Source of the DNA: Parvularia atlantis
Taxonomy: Eukaryota; Opisthokonta; Rotosphaerida
NCBI GenBank assembly: GCA_943704415.1
Contig: CALSCO010002277.1
Location: 1 to 27,316, forward strand
Direction of reading: 5' to 3'
DNA: 27,316 nt
Made by a program: the position numbers and the translations under genes. How positions within the stretch are numbered: position 1 is the first letter of the stretch; each line of letters starts with the position of its first letter. Below, one piece after another: positions 1-9,373 of this stretch. Below the pieces are notes generated by a model. The model made no database searches. It saw only the letters and a program-made list of their open reading frames with translations, and was not told the origin of the DNA.

Positions 1-3000
1 ATGAACCGCCGAATGCAGCCGGTAGGACAAGGTGGGATTGTTCTGGATGCAAGGCGTATGAGTACCAGTTCTGTTGCGCGTACCGGCTACATGACGCGGA
101 AAATTGGCGGTCGCCTCGGGCGCGCGGCTGTCGACGACAAGGCCGACGGGCGCGGCGCGGCCATGCCGCCGTCGGAGCTGGACGTGGCTCCGGCCGCCGC
201 GGCCACGGCCAGCAAGAGCGCGGCATCCAGGTCCGCCACGCACACACACACACACACACTGACCGCCGCCGCCGCTGCTGCTGCCCGCGCAGACGCGTGA
301 ACCCGGCCGCGCGCTTCTTCTTCGTCCGCGGCTATCTCGACGCGCCGCTCGCCGACGGCTTCTACGCGCAGCCGCGCGACCGCTTCCGCCTGCTCAGCCT
401 GAACGAGTTCCGCACGCTGCGCCCGCCTCCGCAAGAGGCCGACGGCGCGGCGGACGTGGACGAGCCGGGCGAGAGCAGGACGCGGGCCGCCGTGCACGAA
501 CCGCGGCGCCGCCGCAGCACCGCCTCGTCGTCCACCGCCAGCGCGGCGAGGTGCACTGCACGCGCCCATGCTCGATCGAGCTGTCGCTCACGCCCGCCCG
601 CCCGCCGCCGCCGCCGCCGCCAGCACGCCCGTGGTCGCCGAGATCGACCTCGACGCCGAGCCGGCCGCCGACGCCGAGGCCGAGGAGGCCGCGCTCGCCA
701 GCCGCTCGCCACGTCAGCGGCGGCCGTCGTGGAAGCGCCGCGAGAGCACGGGCGACGCGGGCGCACGCAGCGGGTCGGACGGCGCGGCGGCCCTGCTCAG
801 TGACCCCGTCATCGCCGCGGCCCTCGGCCTTGCGGGCATTCCGCGCCCGGCCGGCGCCGCGCCCGACTACGTTGTGGCGATCGAGCGCAGCGACAGCGAC
901 CTCGAGCGGTTTCGCCACGCCGCCGTGCAGCGCCTCGAGTCGGTGCGGTCGCGGCGGTTCCACGCGCGTGTGATGGAGCTGGTGGCGATGGTGCGCGCGC
1001 GCCTGAGCCACCACCACACCGACAGCATCTTCTGGGCCGAGGTCACCGAGCACACGGCGCGATCGCAGTCGGTCGTCGTGCCGCTCGGGTGGCTGCGCAG
1101 CGGACTGGCGGACGAGTGTGCGCTCATGTTCAAGCTGCTGTGCGACGCCTGCGCGATCGACTGCCGCGTCGTGCGCGGGCGTGGGCCGCACGACCGCGAG
1201 CACGCGTGGAACTTTGTGCGCGAGGAGGGCGAGCGCTGGCACCTGGTCGACGTCGTGCTCAACGTCAAGCACCCGTGCCCGTCCGAGGCCGCCGCGCTCT
1301 ACACGATGCTGCGCGGCCGCGTCAACGGCGCCCCGAGCGACGAGCACCCGTTCCAGCCCGAGCTGCACGTGCACGGCACCGACACCGCCGAGGACAGCCG
1401 CGAGGCCGAGCTGGTCGTGTGCGACACGCCCGAGACGGTCGTGCGCACGGGCGGCGTTGCGGTCGTGTGCCCGTGCGATGACATGGAGGAGTTTGGCCTG
1501 ATGGTGCAGTGCGCGCACTGCGCCGGGTGGTCGCACGCCGTGTGCCTGCGCATGGACCGCCAGACGGCCGACACGGTCGACTACCGCTGCTGGCTCTGCA
1601 CCTGCCTGGACGACGCCACGGCCCGCGCCAAGATCTTCGCGCTCGACCGCCACCAGCACGTCGTCGCGCTGCACGCCAAGCTGCTTATGCGCCGCCAGGA
1701 ACTGCTCCTCCTCGACGCGCAGCAGGAGCACCAGCAGCCGCACCAGCAGCACCAGCAGCACCACGCCTCGCTGAACGACAGCGACCGCGCGCGCTCCGCC
1801 AGCCTCGACGGCCTCGCCGCCGGCAGCACGACGCTGCTCATGTCGCCGTCGGCGTACGCCCAGGCGATCGGGCTGAGCAGCCCCGGCCTAGGCGGCAGGA
1901 GAGCGTCATCGTCGTCGGCGACGTCGGTCGTGTCGGCAGGGACGTCATCGGCCGTCGCGACCTCGCCCGTGCACCACCACCACCATCATCACCACCACCA
2001 CTACCACCATCATCACCACCACCACGTGCTGCACAAGCCCGGTGCGCCCCCGGCCGTCGTCACAACCGCGTCGACCACGACCACGACTAGCTCGGTGCCT
2101 TTGCCCGCCGCGCGCGCGCGCACGACCAGCGGTGCCGGCGTGGTCTCCGTCTTGGCCGACCCTGAGACGCCGCTCAAGCTCCGCCTCGTGCTCAAGGCGC
2201 CATCGGCGCAGCCGTCGGGCACGGCCGCCTCACCGCCGTCGGGACGCAGCCACTCGCTGCCCTCGCTGCTTACACAGCGCCGACCGGTGCGAGCGTTCGC
2301 GCGCCCTGGTCATCGGCCGCCGGCGCTGACCCACTCACGCGTGCGCGCGCGCGCGCGCGCGCAGTCCGCCCCGCAGCGTCCGCTGCCCCTCCACGGCAGC
2401 AGAGACGACGAGAGGTGCGTGCCGCGCGGTCCTGCCGTGCGCTGCTGCAGCTCAGCGCCCCCGCGTGCGCACAGCCCGCCCGCGAGCCCCTCGGCCAGCA
2501 GCGCGCTGCAGCCGTACCAGCCGCACGCGCGCCTGTCGTTCCCCGGCAGCGGGATCGGCCCGTCGGCCGCCGCCGCGCGCGACAAGGTCGCCATCCCGCC
2601 GCGCCCGCCTTTCTCGGCCTTCCTGCTCTTCACGCGGACTGTGCGGCGGCAGCTGTACGCGGCGCGGATGCAGGCCGATAGCGTGCGCATGCTGCATGTG
2701 GCGTCGCAGCGGTGCGCGCCGGTGCGGGTGCGGGCGCACGCGGGCGTGCTGACGCGGGCGTGCGCAGCTGGAAGACGATGACGGCCAACGAGCGTTTGGG
2801 CTTTGAGCTGCTGGCCGAGGCCGACATGGACCGCTACGACAAGGACTTTGCGGCCTACACCGAGCAGCGGCGCGTGATCGCCGCCAGCGCCAACAGCCGG
2901 GCGGCCGCCGCCGCCGCCGTAGCAGCCGCATCGGCCGCCGCCGCAGCAGCCGTGGCCAACTCGACCGTCGTGTCGCGCGCCAGCTCGCTCTCGCATCGCG

Positions 3001-4132
3001 CCTCGCCTTCGCCCGCGAGCTCGCCCCGCAGCTCCGTGTCGCTCGAGGGGAGTGCGCCGGTCTCGTCGACGGCGTCGGGCCGGCACATCAGCGCGTTCAA
3101 CAGCCTCGCCGCAGTGATCCGGCGCGAGATGCAGGGTGCGCATGGACACGCGCGCGTGCGTGCATTTGTCACTGACACGCGCGTGCCGCTGGCGCAGCCC
3201 GCGGCCTCACGCCCACGCTGGCCGACATTAGCCGCGCGACGGCCGACCGCTGGCACGGCATGTCGGACGACGAGCGCCAGGCGCTGCTGCTGCAGGTGTC
3301 GCGCGACCGCGACGACTACGACCGGGTGCGCGCTCCTGCGGCGCGGTGAGACTTGCGCGGCTGACAAGTGCGTTTTCCGTCGGGGCCAGGTGCACCAAGG
3401 CGGCGCCCTCAAGCGCAAGACGTCGTCGTCGCACGGACCCGGCGCGCGCAACAAGGCCGGCACGCCGCCGCCGCTCTCGCCCGCGAGCGACACGTCGCCG
3501 TCGCCGATGTCGCCGCCGCACGGCATGCAACAAGCGGTGCGCGCTCCCGTGCGGCGCCCATGGGCCAGTGACTGTGACTCACGCGGCACATGCGCGCGTG
3601 CGCGCGCGCACGCGCGCCAGTCCTCGCCGTTCTCGATCCGGCGCCGGCGGCGCACGAGCACGGCCGACTACGACATCGACAACATCATTGTGCCGATGGA
3701 CATGGCCCCGGTACGACGCGTGCGGGCTGTCGCGCGTGTGCACAAACGCTTACGCTTACGCGCATTTAGGCGGCGATCGAGCCCATCCGCGTCAAGGAGG
3801 TCTACACGCCGACGTGGCGCGTCTCGGACGACGGCGCGCCCGGCACGGCGTACTTTGGCGGCGCGAGCGTGGCCGCGACGCCGTCGACGTCCGTGCTGGC
3901 GTCGCCGCTGACGTCGCCCGCGCCGCTGGTGGCGCTACCGCCGCCGGTCATGCCCGTGGTCAAGAGCGAGGCACTGCCGTCGGGTGAGTGGTCGGCCGAT
4001 GGCGACGAGCCGGAGGAGGACGACTCGGACGCCAAGTTTGAGCAGCTGCACGAGCCCTTTGAGCGGGCGGAGCGGGCACGGCTGCCGATCGCGGTGATCA
4101 ACCGGCGTCCGTCGGCGCCGAAGCTGCTTTAG
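1..4132 (+). CDS. EDR1/transglutaminase-like, PHD, double HMG-box, PEHE-domain chromatin protein
   Basis: Ten exons fit: 1-230, 293-550, 624-2286, 2365-2414, 2475-2711, 2768-3135, 3198-3325, 3390-3536, 3621-3710 and 3770-4132 (TAG). Phases close exactly, giving 1177 aa if ATG 1 is the start; ATG 58 or 172, or an upstream exon, is possible. Domains in order: an EDR1 (CTR1-type) domain opening with FFVRGYLDAPLADGFY (300-350) and containing a transglutaminase-like core with Cys (1117-1119), His in HAWNFV (1201-1203) and Asp in LVDVV (1249-1251); a Cys4-His-Cys3 PHD finger (1468-1599); Gln/His and poly-His linkers; an HMG box split by an intron (about 2596-2872); a second HMG box (about 3075-3325, LADISRATADRWHGMSDDER); and a PEHE domain (3621-4110) with YDIDNIIVPM, TPTWR and a terminal HEPFERAERARL block. 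In KANSL1/MSL1 the PEHE domain binds MYST acetyltransferases, so a scaffold role in a histone-acetyltransferase complex is inferred. Whether the N-terminal fold is an active enzyme is unknown. The domain calls are firm; the combined function is not. Confidence 0.85.
241..259. repeat. (CA)n microsatellite in first intron
   Basis: Nine CA units lie inside the proposed intron 231-292 of the PEHE gene. They run directly into the CTGAC branch-like motif, followed by a GC-rich stretch and the CAG acceptor. Length variation here would change only intron length. The donor of this intron (GTCCGC) is weaker than the usual GTGCG. Confidence 0.85.
1972..2025 (+). repeat. Poly-histidine tract in the PEHE protein
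   Basis: In frame, the sequence encodes ten His, one Tyr and seven His from mixed CAC/CAT codons. It lies in a long Ser/Thr/Pro-rich linker between the PHD finger and the first HMG box. A Gln/His-rich stretch precedes it at about 1717-1764. The codon mixture suggests selection on the peptide or an old repeat rather than fresh slippage. In other nuclear proteins such tracts favour speckle targeting or metal binding; neither can be shown here. Confidence 0.9.
2343..2362. repeat. (GC)10 dinucleotide run in an intron
   Basis: Ten GC units sit immediately upstream of the CAG acceptor of intron 2287-2364 in the PEHE gene, where a pyrimidine tract would be expected in most eukaryotes. The tract could adopt Z-DNA, but this is inference from composition only. 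Confidence 0.8.
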
Positions 4133-5712
4133 AAACTGATGATGTACGAGGTCGGAGCGGAAGGGACGAGGATAAAGCCGACCACGTGGCCACTTTGCTT
4201 GCGTGACGTGCACGTCCCGCCACGGCCGAGCATCTCTCATCGCCGCGTCACGGCCCACGCGTCACGTCGCCGAGCGCGCCATCGGGGCGCGCGCGCGGGC
4301 GCGCAGTTCGCGCAACACGCCACTCGCACGGCCGCCCACGAAGCACTGTTTGCACGCGCCGGCGGTCTCAGCCGCCCGCGCCCGCCCGCAAAGGAGGTGC
4401 GCGTCCCCCCCCCCTCCTTGCGCCGACTGGTGCGCCGTTTCACGCGCGCACGCGCGCCCAGGAGGAGGCCGCCCGTCGCCCGCATTCCGCGCGGGCCGAG
4501 CGGGATCAGCGCGCGACGCCCCCAGCATGACTTCCGCTGAGCGAGCAAACGACGCGCAAGGGGTGGCCTGCTCGTGTGTGACCCGGTCTCGCGCGAGGGG
4601 CCGGCGTCAAGGGGCCCACTTTCGCCGGCACCGCCGCCCCCTTCGCCCACCATCACCGCCGCCGCCGCCGCCGCCACTTTTCACCGGCCGCGCCGCGTCG
4701 CGACGTATCGCCCCGCCCGTCGCGCCCGCCCCGCCCGCGTCAACGCACGCCCCGGCCGCCAAGCGCCTCCTCGACCCGCGACACTCGCCCGGGGCGACAC
4801 GACGTGCCAGCGCACAAGCCGCCTATCTACGCTCGCTATCACTACCGTCTTTGGCGCCGCTTCACCCGCCGGCCGCCCCAAGTCCAGGAGGACCGCCGTG
4901 TGACGCCGCTCCTTTCTGCTGCGCGCAGGCTGCGAGGGCTCACTCCGCGCGAGCCGCCGCCGCCGTCTGCACGAGCCGCCGCCCAGCCGCCAGGGGCACC
5001 GCCCGCAAGCCAGCAGTCCCATCGCCAGGCGCAGGCCGGCTCCCCCCTCATCGGCGGCACGCAACACAGCCGCCCAACTCCCATCGCCACTTTCGCACTG
5101 TCGCGCTGCCTTGCCCCGCGAGACCGCCGCCGCCACCGCCGCCACAGCCGCCGCCGCCGCCAGTGCCGCCTCGCCCTCCCGCCCGCGCACCTGCCGACCG
5201 TGTTCGTCGACCGCGTGAACAACAGGTGCGCGCGCGGTCGTGCTGGGTCTTCTCGCTCGCGGTGCACTTGGTGCTCGCACTGTTGGCGGGTGTGGAAGGG
5301 CTCACCCGTCTGGACGCTACTGGACGTTTCTGGGCTGATTCCCTTTCCCACCGTCGAGCATCACCCCGGGGCTGGGAGTGCTTGGTGGAGTGGTCGTGGG
5401 CACCAACTGGGCAGGGCACTTGAACCGTGGCCGTGCGCTGTTCTGACACGGACTGTGCCGCCGCAGCTCAGCCTGCTGACGCCCGCCCCGATCGATCGAT
5501 CAGCCGCCACCTCACGCCTGCAGTCGCCCCGGGAGATCGGCACATCACCTCCTGGTCCCTTTCCGCAAGCCGAGCAGCGAACGGTGCCAGCCCACGTCAC
5601 CGCCAAGTCACCGCCCGTTGCACCGTCGGCCCCCCTCGATCGGTCGTCCGTCTGCGTGCGCACGCCCCACACCGTCCACACCACCGACACCACACCCACT
5701 TGCCCGCCAAGC
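4133..5712. other. C-rich intergenic spacer or leader, no gene recognised
   Basis: About 1.6 kb between the PEHE gene stop and the ATG of the downstream gene. It is C-rich on the + strand, with a run of nine C near 4408 and repeated CCG/CCN blocks; the longest open frames are Pro/Arg/Ala-rich compositional shadows without domain signals. A GATAAA at about 4170 could serve 3' processing of the upstream gene. Donor-like GTGCG motifs (for example 5226, 5431) and a CTGAC...CAG ending at 5466 hint at an intron in a 5' leader, but no pair is compelling. A short palindrome of three GATC units lies at 5491-5502. The stretch from about 5230 to 5430 is less GC-rich, as expected near a promoter. I found no tRNA-like A/B boxes. 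Confidence 0.6.
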
Positions 5713-6630
5713 ATGAGCCCGCCGCAGCAGCTCATGAAGCTCTCGCTCAGCCTTGTCGGCGGCGCCGGGCACGGCGGCGACGGCCCCGGCGCGACCTGGA
5801 CCGGCACCGGCGCGGGCGCCGCCGCCATTGCGTCGCGCGTCGTCATGATCGACAAGGGCGCGCTCATGCAGGCCGCCTGCAGCAGCGGCTCGTTCAACCC
5901 GTTCGACCTGGCCTTTGGCGCGTTCAACGCCGCGGTCGACGCCGGCATCTCGCGCGAGCACGCCCCCGTCGTCGCACAGGCGCTCGTCGCCGGCATCCGC
6001 TACGACCCCGTCGCCGAGTCGCGCTGCGACGTGACTTTGCCCGCCAACGACACCGTCGCCGCCGCCGCCCCGCCCGTCCGCGTCGCCGGCCGCCGTGTGG
6101 CTCAGGACATCATCTGCGCCGTGCCGCTCTCGGTCATTCCCGCGCCCTGCCACGGCGACGGCTCGGCCAGCGACGACTCGGCCCTCGGCATGGACGTCGA
6201 GCAGGACGTGGCGGTGGACGCGGACGACGGCACCGCGCCCGCATCGTGCGACTGCTGCCGGTGTCGCGGCTGCGACATCGACCACGACGCCGACACGCGC
6301 ATCCAGGACAAGACCGACGACGCGCACGTGGCCGCGTCGTTGCTTGACATCGTTGAGGAGCCCGCGCCCGTGCCGGCCGACGTCGACGTGCCCGTGCTCG
6401 TGCTCCAGCGGCGCCGCTCGATCGGCTCGGGCCGGTACATCATGTCGTTCGCCAGCGCGTCTGCGGCCGCCGCGCCCCTCGCGCCGTCCGCTCCCCTGGC
6501 AGCGCGGGTCGCCGCCGGTCTCGCCGCCGCCGTGCGGGCAGTGCCCCTGCGCCGGCTCGCACGCCGCCCGAGCAAGCCCTACGCCCGCCCGGCCGTGCTG
6601 CTGCGCCCGCGCATCTCGATCTACGCCTGA
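5713..6630 (+). CDS. Uncharacterised intronless protein, 305 aa
   Basis: A single open exon from ATG 5713 (MSPPQQLMKLSLSLVGG) to TGA 6628-6630. The frame is open for another 900 nt upstream but holds no ATG there, so this start is well defined. Codon positions look coding: GC-rich third positions, and peptide such as NPFDLAFGAFNAAVDAG and LVAGIRYDP with mixed hydrophobic and acidic residues. There is a central Asp/Glu-rich region, a cysteine cluster CDCCRCRGCD (6247-6276) that could bind metal, a LLDIVEEP segment, and a basic Arg/Ala-rich C-terminal 90 residues ending PRISIYA. No signal peptide or membrane span is obvious. I do not recognise the family. It is the only gene here without introns, and it follows a long C-rich leader and precedes an AATAAA at 6710, which suggests a regulated or recently acquired transcript. 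Confidence 0.7.
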   Translation: MSPPQQLMKLSLSLVGGAGHGGDGPGATWTGTGAGAAAIASRVVMIDKGALMQAACSSGSFNPFDLAFGAFNAAVDAGISREHAPVVAQALVAGIRYDPVAESRCDVTLPANDTVAAAAPPVRVAGRRVAQDIICAVPLSVIPAPCHGDGSASDDSALGMDVEQDVAVDADDGTAPASCDCCRCRGCDIDHDADTRIQDKTDDAHVAASLLDIVEEPAPVPADVDVPVLVLQRRRSIGSGRYIMSFASASAAAAPLAPSAPLAARVAAGLAAAVRAVPLRRLARRPSKPYARPAVLLRPRISIYA

Positions 6631-6709
6631 CGACCCGCGCCGCATGGAATGGCTCAAATGAATGCCTGCTCTGTAAGTCTTGTACTTTGCGCAGCCCTGT
6701 GGGCGTGTC

Positions 6710-6715
6710 AATAAA
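6710..6715 (+). promoter_or_regulatory. AATAAA polyadenylation signal
   Basis: A canonical AATAAA lies 80 nt past the stop of the unknown intronless gene, in a locally AT-richer 3' flank. It is the clearest 3'-end signal in the window. Transcripts ending here would stop just short of the convergent TIR gene. Confidence 0.7.
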
Positions 6716-6738
6716 AGGTACCTTATGGCGTTGATACT

Positions 6739-6775
6739 GGAGCAGTCACGCGGCAGGGGAGCAGTCACGCGGCAG
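6739..6775. repeat. 18-bp direct duplication over the TIR gene stop codon
   Basis: The 18-bp unit starting GGAGCAGTCACG occurs at 6739-6756 and 6758-6775. The second copy carries the stop codon (complement of 6765-6767) of the ARM-TIR-SAM gene; the first copy repeats the same TGA just downstream of it, outside the coding region. Confidence 0.85.
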
Positions 6776-9114
6776 AGCTCAGCAGCTTGCGCAGGTGCGC
6801 GCTCAGCACGAGCTGGTCCGCGAGCTCGGTCACGCCCAGGCGCGGGAGCAGGCCCTCGAACGCAAACTGCGGCGACGTCTTGGCGATCGCGGCCAGCTCC
6901 AGCAGCGCCACGCCCGTCATCGTGCCAAAGTGCTGCGAGACCACGTCCTCACCCACGCGCGCCGTTCGCACGAGCCACTCGGTGACCTGCGCCGACGTCC
7001 ACTCCTCGATGGCCGAGCGGCGCAGGCCCGGTGCCCGCGCGTGGTCGCTCGTCGCGACCGTATTCTGTCCGTGCGTGTCACGCGGCAGCGCCTGCCCGCA
7101 CCAGGTGAGCGCACCTGGAAGTTCGAGAGAGCGTTCGCGGCCGCGAGTGCGCGCCCGCGGTGGCCGAGTTCGCGGATTAGGCCCTGCATGCGCTGATCAA
7201 AGTCCCTCGTCTCGCTGAAGTCGTAGTATAGCCTCGAGCCTGCGTCGAGCGCGTGAGAGGGCGTCCCGCGAGAGCGCCGAGCGCGTGAGAGGGCGTCCCG
7301 CGAGAGCGCCGAGCGCGTGAGAGGGCGTCCCGCGAGAGCGCCGAGCGCGTGAGAGGGCGTCCCGCCAGAGCGAGTCGCGTACCAATGATCATGCCAAGCC
7401 ACCCAACCGGCTTGAACGACTTTTCGACGATCAGTGGCACAATGTCCTTGCGCTTCGAAAAGGCGTAGTCGGCCTCGGAGCGGCAGTTGGGCGACTCGAG
7501 GTACAGTCGCGACGCGCACACCTGCCGCGGGCATCAACCGGGGCCAGTCAGCGCGACGGTCACGCACGAGGATCACCGACGCATCCTCGACCGCCTTGGC
7601 CATCGCCTCAAGCGTGCTGCCGCGCATCTGCTCCACGTCAATCCAGACCTGCAAGGGACACACTTAGCGTCCGGCCGCGGTCGAGAAACAGCAGCGCGCA
7701 CCGTGTACCCGGCGCGCTGCAGCGCCTCCTTCACACGCAACACCGTCGGCTGGCTGTTCCAGTTGTACGAGAGCATGACATGCCCGAGCGTCGGCACGGA
7801 CACCTCACCGCTGCCGGGCGCCAGCGCCACCGCGCTCGTCCCGTCGATCTCCCACAGACAGCCGAGAGCGTTCTTGTAGCCCGGGTGTGACGGCGTCGCG
7901 GCCATTGCGCGGATCGCCTCGATCGCGTCGGCGTTCTGGAGCATGCGCTCCTTGTTGTCCTTGAGGAACGCGAGCGCCCAGAGCGCACCGACCGCCGCGC
8001 CCTTGTCCTCTGCGTGCGTGCGTGCGTGCGCGCGGTCAAAGCGGTGCTCAGCCGGGCAGCGGCGGCCGCACCGTCGCTCATGTGCTCAGTCGCCGTTACG
8101 ACGCGCAGCAGCTGCTTGAGCACGTCCGACCGGCCGATGCTCTCCTTGAGCGCGTTGCCCGCGGCGATGCGCTGGATCGAGCACGAGATGTCGGCCGCGC
8201 TGAAAAAGTTGCGCTCGCCCTGTCGGCGCGCCGTCAGCCCACGCCGCGTGGTGCGCGCATCGCCGAGCGGCACCTGCAGCACGTCCTGCAGCCCCGAATT
8301 GAAGTAGCCAATCATGTCGGGGCCGATCTTGTCCAGGCGCTTCTGGTCCTCCGTGCCGAGCACATTGGCAAGCACCATGGCGATCGAGAACGAGGCAAAG
8401 TCGCTGCCCTTGGCGTGCAGCTGCAGCAGCGTCTGCATCGCGCATTAGAGAGCAGCGAGAGCGGCGAGGCGCCGGGCACACGCACCTTGAGCGTGTTCTC
8501 CTTGGCGACCTCGTCGCGCACAGCCGGATCGTTGGTGAGGAAGTAGATGGCGTGCACGGCGCGGACGATCGCGTTGGTCGCGTCGCCCTGGTCGAGGATG
8601 GCGATGAGCAGCTTGATGACGTCGGTGTTGACCATGAGCGCGCGCAGGTCGGCGTCGCGCGCGCAGTTGGCCAGCATCAGCGCCGCGTGCTCCTGCGCGT
8701 CGTTGTTCTTGTGTGCGCGCAGCACGACCGTGACGACGGGCAGGCCGCCGGCCTCGTGGATCGCGCGGCGGTACGCGCTGTTGTAGTACGAAAGCGAGCG
8801 CAGGCACAGCACCGCGGCCGTCGCGGCTTCGTCCACCGTCACGCGCTTGGCGCCGCCGAGCCCGCCACCTGAGACGCTCGTGCCGCTCTTGACGACGCCC
8901 ACAAGCGGCTTGATCGCGCCCGCGCGCACGACGTCGTCGGGCTGGGCGTCGTTGTTGTTGTCTCAGTTTCGCAGTGCGCGCACACGCTGCCTCTCCAGAC
9001 GGCACAGCGCACCTGCTGCTTATCCCACGCGATCGCGCGCAGCATCCGCGCCGCCTCGGCGACCTCGGCCCGGTCAGGCACCGCCAGGTGCCGCACAAGC
9101 TCGTCCGCGCTCAT
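6765..9114 (-). CDS. ARM-repeat, TIR, SAM protein (SARM1-like, permuted)
   Basis: Nine exons on the complement: 9114-9013, 8941-8486, 8432-8274, 8219-8072, 8009-7702, 7648-7568, 7521-7383, 7239-7115 and 7064-6765. They close in phase to 605 aa. The N-terminal 350 residues are armadillo-type helices ([46 protein letters not shown]). A TIR domain follows: [65 protein letters not shown]. The Glu of NCRSEA (7474-7476) sits where TIR NAD+ hydrolases keep their catalytic Glu. The C-terminal about 80 residues resemble a SAM domain ([37 protein letters not shown]). SARM1 orders the same parts ARM-SAM-SAM-TIR. NADase or immune-type signalling, held in check by the ARM region and oligomerised by SAM, is inferred by analogy. 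ATG 9114 is the first Met; an upstream exon cannot be excluded. The domain calls for ARM and TIR are strong, for SAM moderate. Confidence 0.88.
7251..7366. repeat. 32-bp tandem repeat inside a TIR-gene intron
   Basis: Units start at 7251, 7283 and 7315 with a diverging fourth at 7347. The first three look identical. They fill intron 7240-7382, making it 143 nt, about 2.5 times the usual size. On the coding (minus) strand every unit carries CTCACGCGCTCG, which includes the CTCAC branch-like motif, so the intron holds four equivalent candidate branch sites. Confidence 0.92.
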
Positions 9115-9255
9115 CGCCGTCTGACGCGCCCGGAAAAGCGACAGCGTCTGTCACAGATCTGGAACATTCGCGGCGCTTCGAGAGCGGTCTGCTCACGGCT
9201 CTCTCGCGCACACAGGCCGCGCCTTCGCCCCCGTCGCCCAGCCCACCCGCAAGCC
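9115..9255. promoter_or_regulatory. Divergent promoter region, ARM-TIR-SAM / ATP synthase gamma
   Basis: Only 141 bp separate the two predicted ATGs, so one short region must drive both genes. No TATA box is visible. A CTCAC...ACACAG stretch (about 9190-9215) looks like an intron 3' end on the + strand and might belong to a leader intron of the ATP synthase gene. Confidence 0.5.
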
Positions 9256-9338
9256 ATGCTCGGCGGTCTCGCGCGTCTCAGCCTGCGCGCCGGCGCCGGC
9301 GCCGTGTCGGCCACGCCGCTGGGCAGGTGCGCGGCAGT

Positions 9339-9373
<35 letters not shown>

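Noticed and set aside
394-1764. A 456-aa open frame on the complement of the PEHE gene
   Set aside because: It is antisense to a frame with clear EDR1 and PHD motifs; its Leu/Arg/Ala/His-rich peptide is what GC-rich third positions give on the other strand.
4203-5423. A 406-aa Pro/Arg/Ala-rich open frame in the C-rich spacer
   Set aside because: No domain signal, low-complexity composition in every frame, and no support from the local splice code. It is explained by the scarcity of stop codons at high GC.
4804-5712. N-terminal extension of the 305-aa orphan protein
   Set aside because: The frame is open but has no ATG before 5713 and reads as Arg/Pro/His shadow peptide.
4133-5712. tRNA or other structured RNA gene
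   Set aside because: No convincing A/B box pair or cloverleaf was found by eye; a covariance-model scan would settle it.
7251-7366. CRISPR-like array
   Set aside because: The units are head-to-tail with no spacers and lie in a spliceosomal intron of a eukaryotic gene; it is a minisatellite.
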